DNA of 64,000 nucleotides, taken from contig CAXXKC010000001.1 of the NCBI GenBank assembly GCA_963674835.2, forward strand, positions 620,001-684,000. The letters are read 5' to 3'. Origin of the DNA: G963674835 sp963674835. GTDB lineage: Bacteria; Planctomycetota; Planctomycetia; Pirellulales; Thermoguttaceae. Positions 9,231-17,841 of the stretch are shown here, piece after piece. Under the pieces are notes generated by a model, which saw only the letters and a program-made list of their open reading frames with translations, was not told where the DNA came from and ran no database searches. Position 1 is the first letter of the stretch, and every line of letters begins with the position of its first letter. Made by a program: the position numbers and the translations under genes.

Positions 9231-10789
9231 GTGCGTGACCAGCGTTCTTGGCGGGCTTAAGTCGGGGCGGGGCGGGCGTTTGGCCAGACTTGGTGCCATT
9301 GGCCGTTTCTGTCCAGGGTATCCAGGGCTGCGACCGCTGTGGCGTTGGGCCGGTCCCAGCGGCGGCCGTAGCCTTTGAGCCGTTTCGTGCACAGTTTGCA
9401 CTGGGATTCGGTCGGGCCACTGCCGATCTGCCAGCCACGCTGGCGAAATGCTGGATAGCGGATCATGTCCTTGCGGAGCGACACAAAGTTCATTAGCCGG
9501 TCTGCAGCTTCGCGTTTCCTTTTGCCTCTCAAGGGGGCACGCCATTGGATGATCTTCTCCCACGCCGCCGAATAGCCCTTGTGCTTGAATACGTGCATCA
9601 GTTCATCCGCCCACGTTCTGCCTTCGGGCGATTCCTCGCCAAACACCTTACGCCGCGCGCGATGGACGTTCTCGCTTAGGTGGTAGAAGTCCAAGCCCAA
9701 CCCATCCAATTCACCAAAGTGCAACTGCATCTGCTCACGAATCCACGTTGCCCCATCCACCAAGCCCACGCGCTGGTCGGCCTTCTGAAATCGCAGTCGG
9801 TCCGCTTCACGGCGCAGGAGCCTTCCGGTCACAATGTGATTGCCATGCGTGAAGGCCACATGCTGATGCTGGGCGCCCTCGCTATAAAAAAACGCGATCT
9901 TGAACTCCTTCCAAGGCAGGTCCGAGCCGCGCCTGCGCGGTGGCAAGGGCTTGCACTTCTTGCCGCTGCGACGACGCTTGGCTTTGACTTTATCGCGGCG
10001 TTTGATCTTCTCGGCGTCGGTGACGATCGGCACCATCACGCCGTCGCAGCCCGTGTAAACACGGGTTTTCCCGATGGTTTCCCCCTCCTCCGCTACGGTG
10101 CAATCTTCCGCGTGCCACGTCACGGCGATGGTATCGTCTTGCTGGGCTTTCAACACACGACGCCCGGCCGCTTCCACCACTTGACGCAACCGTTCGCCAC
10201 TGAGCCGGACTTGAGCCGTGCGCTGCAGAGCCGCGGATGCCCTCACGAAGCTCATTGCCGACAAGTTCACGCGACAAGCCATCTCGACGACGCCGGGCGT
10301 GATCGTTGTCCTGCCGCGATCGAGAACCTCATCCACCGGCGCGAGACTGCCAATCTGTGGCCCGTACCACCACCGGCGCACGATCTTGACCTCGCCATTG
10401 ACGGTGAGAACTCGGTGAGACTGCCGGCCTTTATTGGCCAGTCGTCTGCCCGTCGTCGGATCGTGCGGAGGGGGGAAAAGCGGCTTCCGCCGCATCGACC
10501 CGCTTCTGCACCGCCGCCTCAAACACGCGGCGACGCATCTCTGCCGAGAGATCTCGCACCTGTTCCTCGCTGCCGGCGATCCACTCGCCATCCGCGGCGC
10601 CGTTGACCGCGTCCATGACCTCCTTGAGGTATTGCTCCATCTCCTGCTTCATCGAATCGGCGAACTCCTGCGGCGAGACTCGCGGCGTTTCCATCTCGTG
10701 CTCCTTGCGTGCGTGAACGTGGTCGCAATCCCATACGCAAGCAGTCTACCCAAACCCCGCAGATCGCGCCAGTGGAAATTGTCACGCAC
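9231..10789 (-). mobile_element. Complete ISKra4-like insertion sequence, 1559 bp
   Basis: The ends are perfect 9-bp inverted repeats: GTGCGTGAC at 9231-9239 and its complement GTCACGCAC at 10781-10789, with weaker similarity continuing inward (GGCG about 20 bases in). Both ends are flanked by the direct repeat GCGAGCTA (9223-9230 and 10790-10797), an 8-bp target duplication. The transposase is on the minus strand and fills the element, its start 95 bases from the right end. Length, 8-bp duplication and transposase type agree with what I recall of the ISKra4 family. The still-perfect duplication indicates a recent insertion. The target was the 3' end of a nucleotidyltransferase gene. Confidence 0.9.
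9257..10694 (-). pseudogene. ISKra4/UPF0236-like transposase, frame interrupted at a C6 run
   Basis: Translation starts at ATG 10694 behind AAGGAG and gives 87 residues before a stop at 10431. This leader holds ADGEWIAGSEEQVRDL and RVDAAEAAFPP. The remainder lies in another frame, from about 10474 to the stop at 9257, and begins PPPHDPTTGRRLANKGRQ. Joining the two by skipping one C in the run at 10470-10475 yields one continuous protein, EAAFPPPHDPTTGRR, as expected for the family. The acidic triad candidates are Asp in CDGVMV (10043-10045), Asp in LVDGATW (9757-9759) and Glu in SGPTES (9407-9409). Either a one-base insertion inactivated it, or a programmed +1 shift makes the full enzyme. Confidence 0.8.
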
Positions 10790-11494
10790 GCGAGCTAAAA
10801 GACTGCTGCCCCCGTTTGTCTGGAAGTCGTACATGGTGACGGTTTCGGTGACCTGCTGTTTGCTGCTGCGGCAGGTCAGCGGGGAGTTGCGTTTCAGTCG
10901 CGCAACGTAGTCGATGGAGTTCTTGTTGAGGATGAACGGTTCGATACAGACATTGAATGCGTCGGACGCCACCTTGTAGGCGTGTCCATGGAGATACTTG
11001 GTATTCCACGAGAAGCAACTGCGGGGCATGCGCACGCACTTGTCTCGACTTCGGGTGAGAATGGAGTCGGGGTCGGACGGGCGGTAGTAGAAGACGTCGA
11101 CCGCGAGTCCGTGCTTCTTGACCTTGCACCATGTCACATCGCGGACGGCTTGGTGGAATCCATGGCGAGCAAAGGCTTCGTGCATGGGTTCCATATCGCG
11201 GTCCGCGAGGACGGCAATATCGAGATCTTTGTGATACCGGGTGATCTTGCCTGCTGCTATGTCATAGGCATACCCGCCGACAACGAAGCTCGTCAGGCCG
11301 AGCGAGTCGAGTATGTCGCCGACTTCCCGCAGCAACTTCAAACCGCCGAGGGACTTGTAGTGAACGATTCCCGGAAGACTGTAGAGCTTGAAGAGGAGCG
11401 TCTTGGTGTACATCGGAATCGAACGCACCATTTGACATTCGAAGCTTTCGAGGCAGGCAGTGACGCGAAGCATGGTTGCGATCAGGTTCTTCAT
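10649..11494 (-). CDS. Nucleotidyltransferase-fold protein with IS-derived C-terminal extension
   Basis: The start at ATG 11494 follows AGGAG about 12 bases upstream. VVGGYAYDIAAG followed by KDLDIAVL is the GG...hDhDhh signature of the nucleotidyltransferase (LinA/ANT-like) superfamily. The family adds NMP groups to small molecules or macromolecules; no substrate can be named. The native protein was 235 residues ending NGGSSLLAR: removing the insertion sequence puts TAG (9222-9220) directly after the CGC codon at 10792-10790. The insertion displaced that stop, so the present frame adds 46 residues encoded by the element and ends at 10649, overlapping the transposase start. The catalytic core is intact, so the protein may still work. 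Confidence 0.7.
   Translation of the reverse strand: MKNLIATMLRVTACLESFECQMVRSIPMYTKTLLFKLYSLPGIVHYKSLGGLKLLREVGDILDSLGLTSFVVGGYAYDIAAGKITRYHKDLDIAVLADRDMEPMHEAFARHGFHQAVRDVTWCKVKKHGLAVDVFYYRPSDPDSILTRSRDKCVRMPRSCFSWNTKYLHGHAYKVASDAFNVCIEPFILNKNSIDYVARLKRNSPLTCRSSKQQVTETVTMYDFQTNGGSSLLARVRDNFHWRDLRGLGRLLAYGIATTFTHARSTRWKRRESRRRSSPIR
10790..10797. repeat. Target-site duplication, right copy (GCGAGCTA)
   Basis: Direct repeat of 9223-9230. Read on the minus strand it encodes the last native codons of the nucleotidyltransferase (GCT CGC, Ala-Arg), after which the frame now runs into the insertion sequence. Confidence 0.9.
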
Positions 11495-11922
11495 TGGCGA
11501 TGGAGACTCCTGTAGACGGACCATGTTCGTTTGCGGTTGCCAGACTGGGTCGCGAGAGACTTGCACCTATTGGCGGCGAATCTGTCTGGTTGGGGCAGGG
11601 GAGTGTAACAGCGACGATGGCGCACGTCGATAGGACTGGCGTCGCTGTATCGGACGGCCCACGAGGGTGGGCTGGCAGGAAGACGGCGACGGCGAGGAGA
11701 CTGTGCGGGCGGATATCATGCCCTGGATCGGCTAATTCGGGGGACAGACATTTTGCTGACCCCATGTTAGTGGTCCGGGGATACCTGACCCTTGCGGGCA
11801 TGGTTTTATCGTGGAATACTAATGTGGCCGATCTGGCCAGAGATCCATGATCCGCGGGGAACGGGATGTTCGGACGGGTTTGTTGGAGCGTTGGCCACGA
11901 GGGGGTGATTGTCATCGCAGAT
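11495..11922. other. Intergenic region between divergent genes, upstream of the riboswitch
   Basis: No credible gene. It separates the minus-strand nucleotidyltransferase from the plus-strand corrinoid operon and must hold the operon promoter. A weak candidate is TTGCGG near 11791 with TACTAAT near 11817. An inverted repeat AGCGACG (11610-11616) / CGTCGCT (11640-11646) could form a 7-bp stem with a 23-base loop. No transcription-factor site is recognised. Confidence 0.4.
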
Positions 11923-12013
11923 GACGGGGTGCCGGGTGGAAGCCTGGTGCTGGGGCGGTCTGAACGTGGCGCTGCCCGCCTGCCGGGAGTCAGCGTGCAA
12001 GGAGGACGCCGTC
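11923..12013 (+). promoter_or_regulatory. Candidate cobalamin riboswitch (short, variant type)
   Basis: Located 34 bases before the corrinoid protein gene. The segment TGCAAGGAGGACGCC (11996-12010) resembles the B12 box (GCCAGGAGACCTGCC type). The ends GACGG (11923-11927) and CCGTC (12009-12013) can pair as the closing helix P1. Inside lie GGTGCCGGGTGGAAGCC (11928-11944), like the GGTGCC...GTGAAAGCC side of the core, and a GGGC/GCCC stem (11953-11956 with 11974-11977) next to CTGCCCGCC, which resembles the CCCGCCACTGT junction. At about 91 bases it would be one of the compact variants. Control of a corrinoid-protein operon by cobalamin makes biological sense. It is a by-eye call without a covariance model. 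Confidence 0.55.
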
Positions 12014-12046
12014 GGTGGTTCGACCGGCCGGCAGAAGGAGCCAGCC

Positions 12047-12688
12047 ATGAACGATTCCAGATTGAGCGGCCTCATTGCGGCCCTTTTGGATGGGGACTGT
12101 GCCCAGTCGGTTTCAGAGACGCAGCGGTTGTGCCGCGACGGGACGACGCCCCAGGAGATCGTTACGCACGGTGTCGAGGCGGCCATGTCGACTCTGGATG
12201 CCAAGTGCACCGCTCAGCAGTTCAACCTGCTAGAGATCATGTTGGCCGGGCGGGCCGTGATGGAGGTGATGAAGTTCCTGTTTCCGGCGGGGATGGCCAC
12301 AATCGACGGCAAAGGGGCGGTTGCCGTGGCGTCGCTGGAAGGCGACGTTCATGATCTGGGGAAGAACATCCTGAAGATCGTGCTCATCGGCAGTGGATAT
12401 CAGGTGATCGACTGCGGTAAGGATTGCCCATTGCGAAGATTGGTCGAGGTGGTCGAGAGAGACCGACCCTTGGCGGTGGGAATCAGCGGACTGATAACGT
12501 CGATCATCCCCCTGGTGCGGAAGGTCAAGGATGCGCTGGTGTTGCAGAAGCTCGACGCGGTGAGAGTGCTGGCCGGGGGTGCAGCGTTGAAGCAGTCAAC
12601 GCCCGGCGAGTTGAACGTCGATTTTGTTGCCGATTCGGCATTCGACGCCCTCCACTATCTCGATCAGATTGTGGGAGGTGGCCAGTGA
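12047..12688 (+). CDS. Corrinoid (B12-binding) methyl-carrier protein
   Basis: 213 residues from ATG 12047, preceded by AGAAGGAG. The N-terminal helical cap domain (about 1-85) is followed by a Rossmann-like B12-binding domain with the canonical motif EGDVHDLGKN. His102 is the expected lower cobalt ligand. GISGLITSIIP and LAGGAAL form the later cofactor contacts. Proteins of this MtaC/MtbC/VdmC type carry a methyl group on cobalt between a substrate-specific methyltransferase and an acceptor methyltransferase. Its stop overlaps the GTG start of the next gene by four bases, and a reductive activator follows. The three form a minimal corrinoid methyltransferase unit, though only one methyltransferase is visible. 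Confidence 0.88.
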   Translation: MNDSRLSGLIAALLDGDCAQSVSETQRLCRDGTTPQEIVTHGVEAAMSTLDAKCTAQQFNLLEIMLAGRAVMEVMKFLFPAGMATIDGKGAVAVASLEGDVHDLGKNILKIVLIGSGYQVIDCGKDCPLRRLVEVVERDRPLAVGISGLITSIIPLVRKVKDALVLQKLDAVRVLAGGAALKQSTPGELNVDFVADSAFDALHYLDQIVGGGQ

Positions 12689-13698
12689 GGAGCACAGAGC
12701 GCATCGCGGCGGCCGTCGCCTTTCAGGATGCGGATCGGGTTCCGGTCATCGCGCAAATTTTCGGCCACGCCGCGAGCCTGGCAGGCGTTGGGCTGAACGA
12801 GTACGTGCGCAGCGGCGAAACGCTGGCCGCGTGCCAACTGGCCGCCTGGAAACGGTATGGCTATGACGCGGTCTTTGCGGTGATGGACGTCAACGTGGAA
12901 ACCGAGGCCATGGGGACAGTGCTGCGGTATCGCGCCGACCGGTATCCCGTGGTCGAGCGCTTCGTGCTGGATAATGGACGCAGCGACAGCGAACTGAGCG
13001 TTCCCAACCCGCAACGCGATGGACGAATGCCTGAGGTGCTCAAGGCGCTGGGCATTCTTCGACAGGAAATTGGCGACGAGGTGCTGGTAGTCGGGTGTGT
13101 GTTGGGGCCGTTCACGCTGGCCGCGCAATTGCTCGGCTTGGAGGCGGCGCTCTACCTGGCGATCGACGATGCTCCGCGGTTGGAGCGGTTGATGGATTTC
13201 GCCACGGACGTCATCATCGGTTTCGGTCAGGCACAGATGCGAGCCGGGGCCCATCTGGCGATGGTTTTCGATCCGGCGGCCTCTGGGGCGGTTGTCCCGG
13301 CGTCGTTTTTCCGCGAGTTTGAGTCGCCCCGGCTGGCTCGGGTTTTTCGGGCGCTGGCCGCGGAAGGCGCCACGGCAAACTGGCTCCATATTGCGGGGCC
13401 TGTCGATGCGATCCTTCCTTATTACGCCGAGACGGGGGTACAGATTGCGAACATCGATTACTGCGTAGGGGCTGCCGAGGCGGCCAGTAGGCTTCCGGGC
13501 ATATGCGTCAACGGCAACATCCGGTCGCTTACGTTCGTGAACGGCAGTCCCGAAGGCATTGGAGCCGAGTGTGATAGTCTGTTGCATCAGTTCCGCGACC
13601 GAAGAGGGTTCATTCTCTCGTCAGGTTGCGAAATTCCTCCTGAATCTCGACCGGAGAACGTCGCCGCGATGGTCCGTTCCGTCCGCGCAGTCAAATAA
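12685..13698 (+). CDS. UroD-family corrinoid-dependent methyltransferase
   Basis: 337 residues. The start is GTG 12685, in a GTGA overlap with the upstream stop and behind GGGAGGTGG. The fold is the uroporphyrinogen decarboxylase-like barrel used by MtaA/MtbA and by several demethylating methyltransferases; typical stretches are IAAAVAFQDADRVPV, VNVETEAMG and FDPAASGAV. In MtaA zinc is held by a His-x-Cys pair and a late Cys. Here the pair reads LHIAG (His kept, Cys replaced by Ala) while the late Cys is present in SSGCEIPPES. This argues against a standard thiol-methylating MtaA and may mean a substrate-demethylating role. The substrate is unknown. It belongs to the cobalamin-linked operon. 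Confidence 0.8.
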   Translation: MRSTERIAAAVAFQDADRVPVIAQIFGHAASLAGVGLNEYVRSGETLAACQLAAWKRYGYDAVFAVMDVNVETEAMGTVLRYRADRYPVVERFVLDNGRSDSELSVPNPQRDGRMPEVLKALGILRQEIGDEVLVVGCVLGPFTLAAQLLGLEAALYLAIDDAPRLERLMDFATDVIIGFGQAQMRAGAHLAMVFDPAASGAVVPASFFREFESPRLARVFRALAAEGATANWLHIAGPVDAILPYYAETGVQIANIDYCVGAAEAASRLPGICVNGNIRSLTFVNGSPEGIGAECDSLLHQFRDRRGFILSSGCEIPPESRPENVAAMVRSVRAVK

Positions 13699-13702
13699 GA
13701 CG

Positions 13703-15310
13703 ATGCCGATACTGACCGTGACAAGCAACGAGATTGCCCGCGAGGTACGGTTCACTCAGGGGCCAACCTTGCGCGAGCTGTTGGAAGCCGCGGGGATCTG
13801 GGTCCGTTCGGGCTGTCGTGGAAACGGGGCCTGCGGTCTCTGTCTGGTCGAGATCGACGCCGGGGAAGTGCCGGAACCAACGAAGAACGAACTGCTGCTG
13901 CTTTCGGGCGAGCAGCTTCAGGGGAACACTCGACTGGCCTGCCAGATTGTGCCCGAGGGGGATCTTCGCATTCGGATTGCCGGGGGCGGTCCGAAGTCGG
14001 ACTGGCGGGAGTTGACGGCCGAGTCGTTGGCCTGTACGCCGCCGCGGTTGCCGGCGCGATCCGCGAAGTCATTGCCTTCGGCCTACGGACTGGCGGTGGA
14101 CGTGGGGACCACGCACATCAGCCTTTCGTTGTGGGATCTGCAACGGGGCGAGAGGCTGTCGAGTCTCACGGGCGCGAACCCGCAGGCGTATTACGGCAGC
14201 GACGTGGTGACGCGTTTGATTGCCGCCCGCGAGTCGGCGGAAAACGCCCACCGGATTGCACGGATCACGATCGAGACGATCCGCGAAGCATTTGTGGAGA
14301 TGTGCTTGCAAAATGGGTTGAGCCCGGCGGCGGTAGGGCGCGTGGTGTTGGTGGGCAATACAGCGATGCTGGCACTATTGACGGAAACCGATGCCCAGGT
14401 GATGTTGGAACCGAGCTTGTGGACCCGGTGGATCGATTGCCGCCTGGATCGGGCCGCGGAGTGGGTGAATCTGTTGGGGCTGGACCGGCGGGCGACGGTC
14501 GAGATGGTGCCACCGTGCGGCGGATTCGTGGGGTCGGATCTGCTGGCTGGCGTACTGGCTACCGGGCTGACGGATGAGGCCGGGGCGATGTTGATCGATT
14601 TCGGCACGAATTCGGAAATGGCGCTTTGGGACGGTGATCGGCTGTGGGTGACGTCGGCGGCGGGTGGGCCAGCGTTTGACGGCTGCGGGATGCAGTGTGG
14701 AATGCCGGCCGAGCGAGGGGCGGTTTACCGCGTGGATCGGCCCGGAGGCAACGGCGAACTTCGATATGCGGTCATCGGCGGCGGCGAGGCGGACGGGATT
14801 TGCGGCTCGGGGCTGGTCGATCTGGTCGCCTGCTTGCGCGATGCCGGCCAATTGACACCGCGGGGGAAGTTCTCGGCAACCGGTGCGGATGAGGGATTCG
14901 TCCTGCGGCGCGAGAATCGACCGCTTCGATTGTCGCTGGGCGACGTGGACATGTTTCAGCGCGCGAAGGGAGCGATCGGTGCGGGGCTGCGGACGCTGCT
15001 GGAAGCGGCGGGCATCCAGGCGACCTCGCTGTGCCGAGTCTACGTTGGCGGGGTGTTCGGGCAGCACTTGGACTGTCGGAACGCCCAGGCGATTGGCCTG
15101 CTGCCCAATATTGCGACGGAACGGGTACAACTGTGCGGAAATACGGCGCTGGCCGGATGCGAGCGAGTGCTTCTTGCGGCGGACGGTATCGCCGCGTTGG
15201 AGCGGATGCGGCAGCGGGCGACCGTGATCAACCTGTCGCAGTCGGACGATTTCGAACGATTGTTTCTAGAGAGCCTGTACCTAAAGCCGATGCAGGCAGA
15301 TCAGCCATGA
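13703..15310 (+). CDS. RACo-type reductive activator of corrinoid protein (2Fe-2S + ASKHA ATPase)
   Basis: 535 residues from ATG 13703, four bases after the previous stop. Residues 1-90 are a plant-type ferredoxin with Cys38, Cys44, Cys47 and Cys80 (CRGNGACGLC...LACQ), which should hold a 2Fe-2S cluster. From about residue 130 comes the RamA/RACo-like ASKHA ATPase region (DUF4445 type): LAVDVGTTHISLS, VGNTAMLALL, MLIDFGTNSEMALW and GPAFDGCGMQCGM. Such proteins use ATP to return accidentally oxidised Co(II) to Co(I) on the corrinoid partner. It lies directly behind that partner and the methyltransferase, and ends in an ATGA overlap with the histidine kinase gene. Confidence 0.88.
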   Translation: MPILTVTSNEIAREVRFTQGPTLRELLEAAGIWVRSGCRGNGACGLCLVEIDAGEVPEPTKNELLLLSGEQLQGNTRLACQIVPEGDLRIRIAGGGPKSDWRELTAESLACTPPRLPARSAKSLPSAYGLAVDVGTTHISLSLWDLQRGERLSSLTGANPQAYYGSDVVTRLIAARESAENAHRIARITIETIREAFVEMCLQNGLSPAAVGRVVLVGNTAMLALLTETDAQVMLEPSLWTRWIDCRLDRAAEWVNLLGLDRRATVEMVPPCGGFVGSDLLAGVLATGLTDEAGAMLIDFGTNSEMALWDGDRLWVTSAAGGPAFDGCGMQCGMPAERGAVYRVDRPGGNGELRYAVIGGGEADGICGSGLVDLVACLRDAGQLTPRGKFSATGADEGFVLRRENRPLRLSLGDVDMFQRAKGAIGAGLRTLLEAAGIQATSLCRVYVGGVFGQHLDCRNAQAIGLLPNIATERVQLCGNTALAGCERVLLAADGIAALERMRQRATVINLSQSDDFERLFLESLYLKPMQADQP

Positions 15311-17826
15311 GTGGGCAGCAACACGCCAACCCGCCGTTGTTCGACGCCTTTGTCAAGGCGGCGCAGTATATCGCGCGGCTCAAGTCGCGGCAGGACGTGT
15401 GGGAGCACCTAGCGCAACTGGTGGTCGCGTCGTTCCCGGCCAGTTGGGTCGCTTTCGCCCGCCGGAACTCGGCCGGAGAAATCGAGCTTCATCACAGCAC
15501 GCTTTGCGGCGAGATTCGGGTGGAGCAGACTCTGATCGCGGATGTGTGTGACGTGATCGGCGAGGTGCTCGACAGCGGCTTTTTGGCGTCGCGCATTGTG
15601 GCGGCGCCCGAGCCTTCGATGGCGGCGTTGCTTCCCATTGCGGCGGAGCATGAGGCGAAGGAAGTGATGCTGATCGGGCACGCAACGGCCGAGCCGCTGG
15701 GGAAGGAGTTGTTGGACGTCTACCTGGCGGTCGCGGGACTGGCGAGCACGGCACTGGAGCGTTTGGGGAACGAGCAGGAGCTGATTCGAAACCGGGTCGA
15801 CTTGGAGAATCTCGCGAAAGCGGTACAGGCGGAACGACAGCGGTTTCACGACATCCTGGAGAAGTTGCCGGTGATGATCTGTTTGTTGACGCCGGATCGT
15901 TGCATGCCCTTCGCCAATCGGCGGCACCGGGAGTTTTTCGGCGAGTGTGAGGGACGACGCTGCTTGGACTACACCTTTCATCGCCGCGAGCCGTGCCCCG
16001 AATGCGAGAGTCTGTTGCCGTTGACGACGGGCGTGCCGCATCGCTGGGAGCTGACGACGGCGAACGGCAGACGTATCGAGGTGCACGACTTTCCGTTCAC
16101 CGATTCAGACGGCTCGCCGTTGGTATTGGAGATGGAGGTCGACATTACGGAGCGCAAACGGATGGAGGAGGAGGTTCGCGCGAGTTCTCTCTATGCGCGG
16201 AGGCTGATTGAGGCGAGCCTGGATCCGCTGGTGACGATCAGTCCGAGCGGCCAAATCACGGACGTGAACCGGGCAACGGAGTCGGCGACCGGAGTTGAGC
16301 GGGATTTGTTGATTGGGAGCGACTTCTCGCAGTACTTCACGGAGCCCGAGAAGGCCCGCGAGGGTTATCGGAGAGTGTTGGCCGAGGAACGAGTGAACGA
16401 CTATCCGCTGACCATCCGACATGCCAACGGCACGACAACGGACGTGCTCTATAACGCGACGGTGTATCGGGACGAGACCGGGCGAGTGCAGGGCGTTTTC
16501 GCCGCGGCTCGCGACATCACCGAGCGAAAGGCCACGGAGCGCCGGCAGAGCGTAACCAACGCTCTTCTGGAGCTTTTCGCCCATAAGGATACTCGCAGGG
16601 AATACCTAGACTCGGTGGTCGAGGTGATCCGCGATTGGACCGAGTGCCGTTGCGTTGGGATTCGCGTTGCCGATGCAGAGGGGAATCTGCCTTACGCGTC
16701 ACAGGTGGGTTTCGACGAGGGTTTCTGCCAACTGGGCAATGACCTGTCGCTTAATCGGGACTCGTGCTTCTGCATTCGCGCCGTGACCGAGCAACTGCTG
16801 GCGGCGGACGGGCCGGCACGAACGCGTGGAGGCTCGTTCCGGTGCGACGACGTGGGCGAGTTCATGGCAAGGCTTCCTGTGACGGACAGGATCGAGTACC
16901 GCAACAACTGCGTTGAGGGCGGGCTTGCGTCGCTGGCGGTGATTCCCATTCGATATCGGGAGCAGACGCTGGGCGTGATTCACCTGGCAGATCCGCGCCG
17001 CAGCATGGCATCGCCGGCGAAGGTGGAGTTCATCGAGGCGATGTCGCCGTTGATCGGCGAGGCGATCCACCGGTTCGACGCCGAGGCGGAATTGCGAAAG
17101 TATCGCGGGCACCTGGAGGAACTGGTTGCGCAGCGCACCGAGGAGTTGGCTCGATCGAACAGGGACCTGGAGCAGTTCGCTTACGTGGCTTCACACGACC
17201 TGCAAGAGCCGTTGCGGATGGTGGCAGGTTATCTGCAACTGTTGGCCGACCGGTACCGGGGGCAACTCGACGAAAAGGCCGAGAGATACATCGGTTACGC
17301 GGTGGACGGGGCCGAGCGGATGTCGAAGCTGATCCGAGATCTGCTGGCATTCTCGCGGGTGAACACGCGCGGCGACGAACTGCGAGCGGTGATGGCGGAG
17401 GACGCGCTGTGTTCGGCGATGAAGAACCTGGGCTCGGCGATGCGCGAGAGCGGGGCGTCGGTGGCACACGACCCGTTGCCGGCGGTCCGCGCGGACAGCA
17501 CGCAACTGGCGCAGTTGTTCCAGAACCTGGTGGGCAATGCCATCAAGTTCCGATCGCAGGATCGGTCGCTGCGAGTTCACGTGAGCGCCGAAGCGGAGGG
17601 GGATGAGTGGATTTTCAGGGTGAGGGACAACGGCATCGGTTTCGATCAGCAATATGAGGAGAAGATGTTCTTGATTTTCCAACGGCTGCACGGCCGGGGG
17701 CAATATCCGGGAACGGGCATCGGCCTGGCGATCTGCAAGCGGATTGTGGAGCGGCATGGCGGAAGGATTTGGGCCAGCGGCGATCCAGGGCAAGGATCGA
17801 CTTTCTTCTTTACCATTCCGAAGTGA
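15307..17826 (+). CDS. Soluble GAF-PAS-PAS-GAF sensor histidine kinase
   Basis: 839 residues; ATG 15307 overlaps the upstream stop by four bases, which implies coupled translation. No signal or membrane segment is seen, so it senses inside the cell. Order: GAF-like (about 1-165), PAS (185-300) with a cysteine cluster EGRRCLDYTFH and PCPECES, a second PAS (310-430) with DITERK linkers, a GAF-like domain with several Cys (445-600), a coiled coil (EELVAQRTEELARSNRDL), and a phytochrome-type HisKA with VASHDLQEPLRM (His630). The ATPase boxes are NLVGNAIKF, DNGIGF and GTGIGLAI. The cysteine-bearing sensor domains could bind metal, heme or sense redox. Its partner is probably the response regulator 15 bases downstream. 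Confidence 0.88.
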   Translation: MSGQQHANPPLFDAFVKAAQYIARLKSRQDVWEHLAQLVVASFPASWVAFARRNSAGEIELHHSTLCGEIRVEQTLIADVCDVIGEVLDSGFLASRIVAAPEPSMAALLPIAAEHEAKEVMLIGHATAEPLGKELLDVYLAVAGLASTALERLGNEQELIRNRVDLENLAKAVQAERQRFHDILEKLPVMICLLTPDRCMPFANRRHREFFGECEGRRCLDYTFHRREPCPECESLLPLTTGVPHRWELTTANGRRIEVHDFPFTDSDGSPLVLEMEVDITERKRMEEEVRASSLYARRLIEASLDPLVTISPSGQITDVNRATESATGVERDLLIGSDFSQYFTEPEKAREGYRRVLAEERVNDYPLTIRHANGTTTDVLYNATVYRDETGRVQGVFAAARDITERKATERRQSVTNALLELFAHKDTRREYLDSVVEVIRDWTECRCVGIRVADAEGNLPYASQVGFDEGFCQLGNDLSLNRDSCFCIRAVTEQLLAADGPARTRGGSFRCDDVGEFMARLPVTDRIEYRNNCVEGGLASLAVIPIRYREQTLGVIHLADPRRSMASPAKVEFIEAMSPLIGEAIHRFDAEAELRKYRGHLEELVAQRTEELARSNRDLEQFAYVASHDLQEPLRMVAGYLQLLADRYRGQLDEKAERYIGYAVDGAERMSKLIRDLLAFSRVNTRGDELRAVMAEDALCSAMKNLGSAMRESGASVAHDPLPAVRADSTQLAQLFQNLVGNAIKFRSQDRSLRVHVSAEAEGDEWIFRVRDNGIGFDQQYEEKMFLIFQRLHGRGQYPGTGIGLAICKRIVERHGGRIWASGDPGQGSTFFFTIPK

Positions 17827-17841
17827 GGTAGGGGTTTCTCG

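Noticed and set aside
9228..9237. CTAGTGCGTG as a fourth MITE-like copy
   Set aside because: CTA belongs to the target duplication and the rest to the insertion-sequence end; similarity stops after about ten bases.
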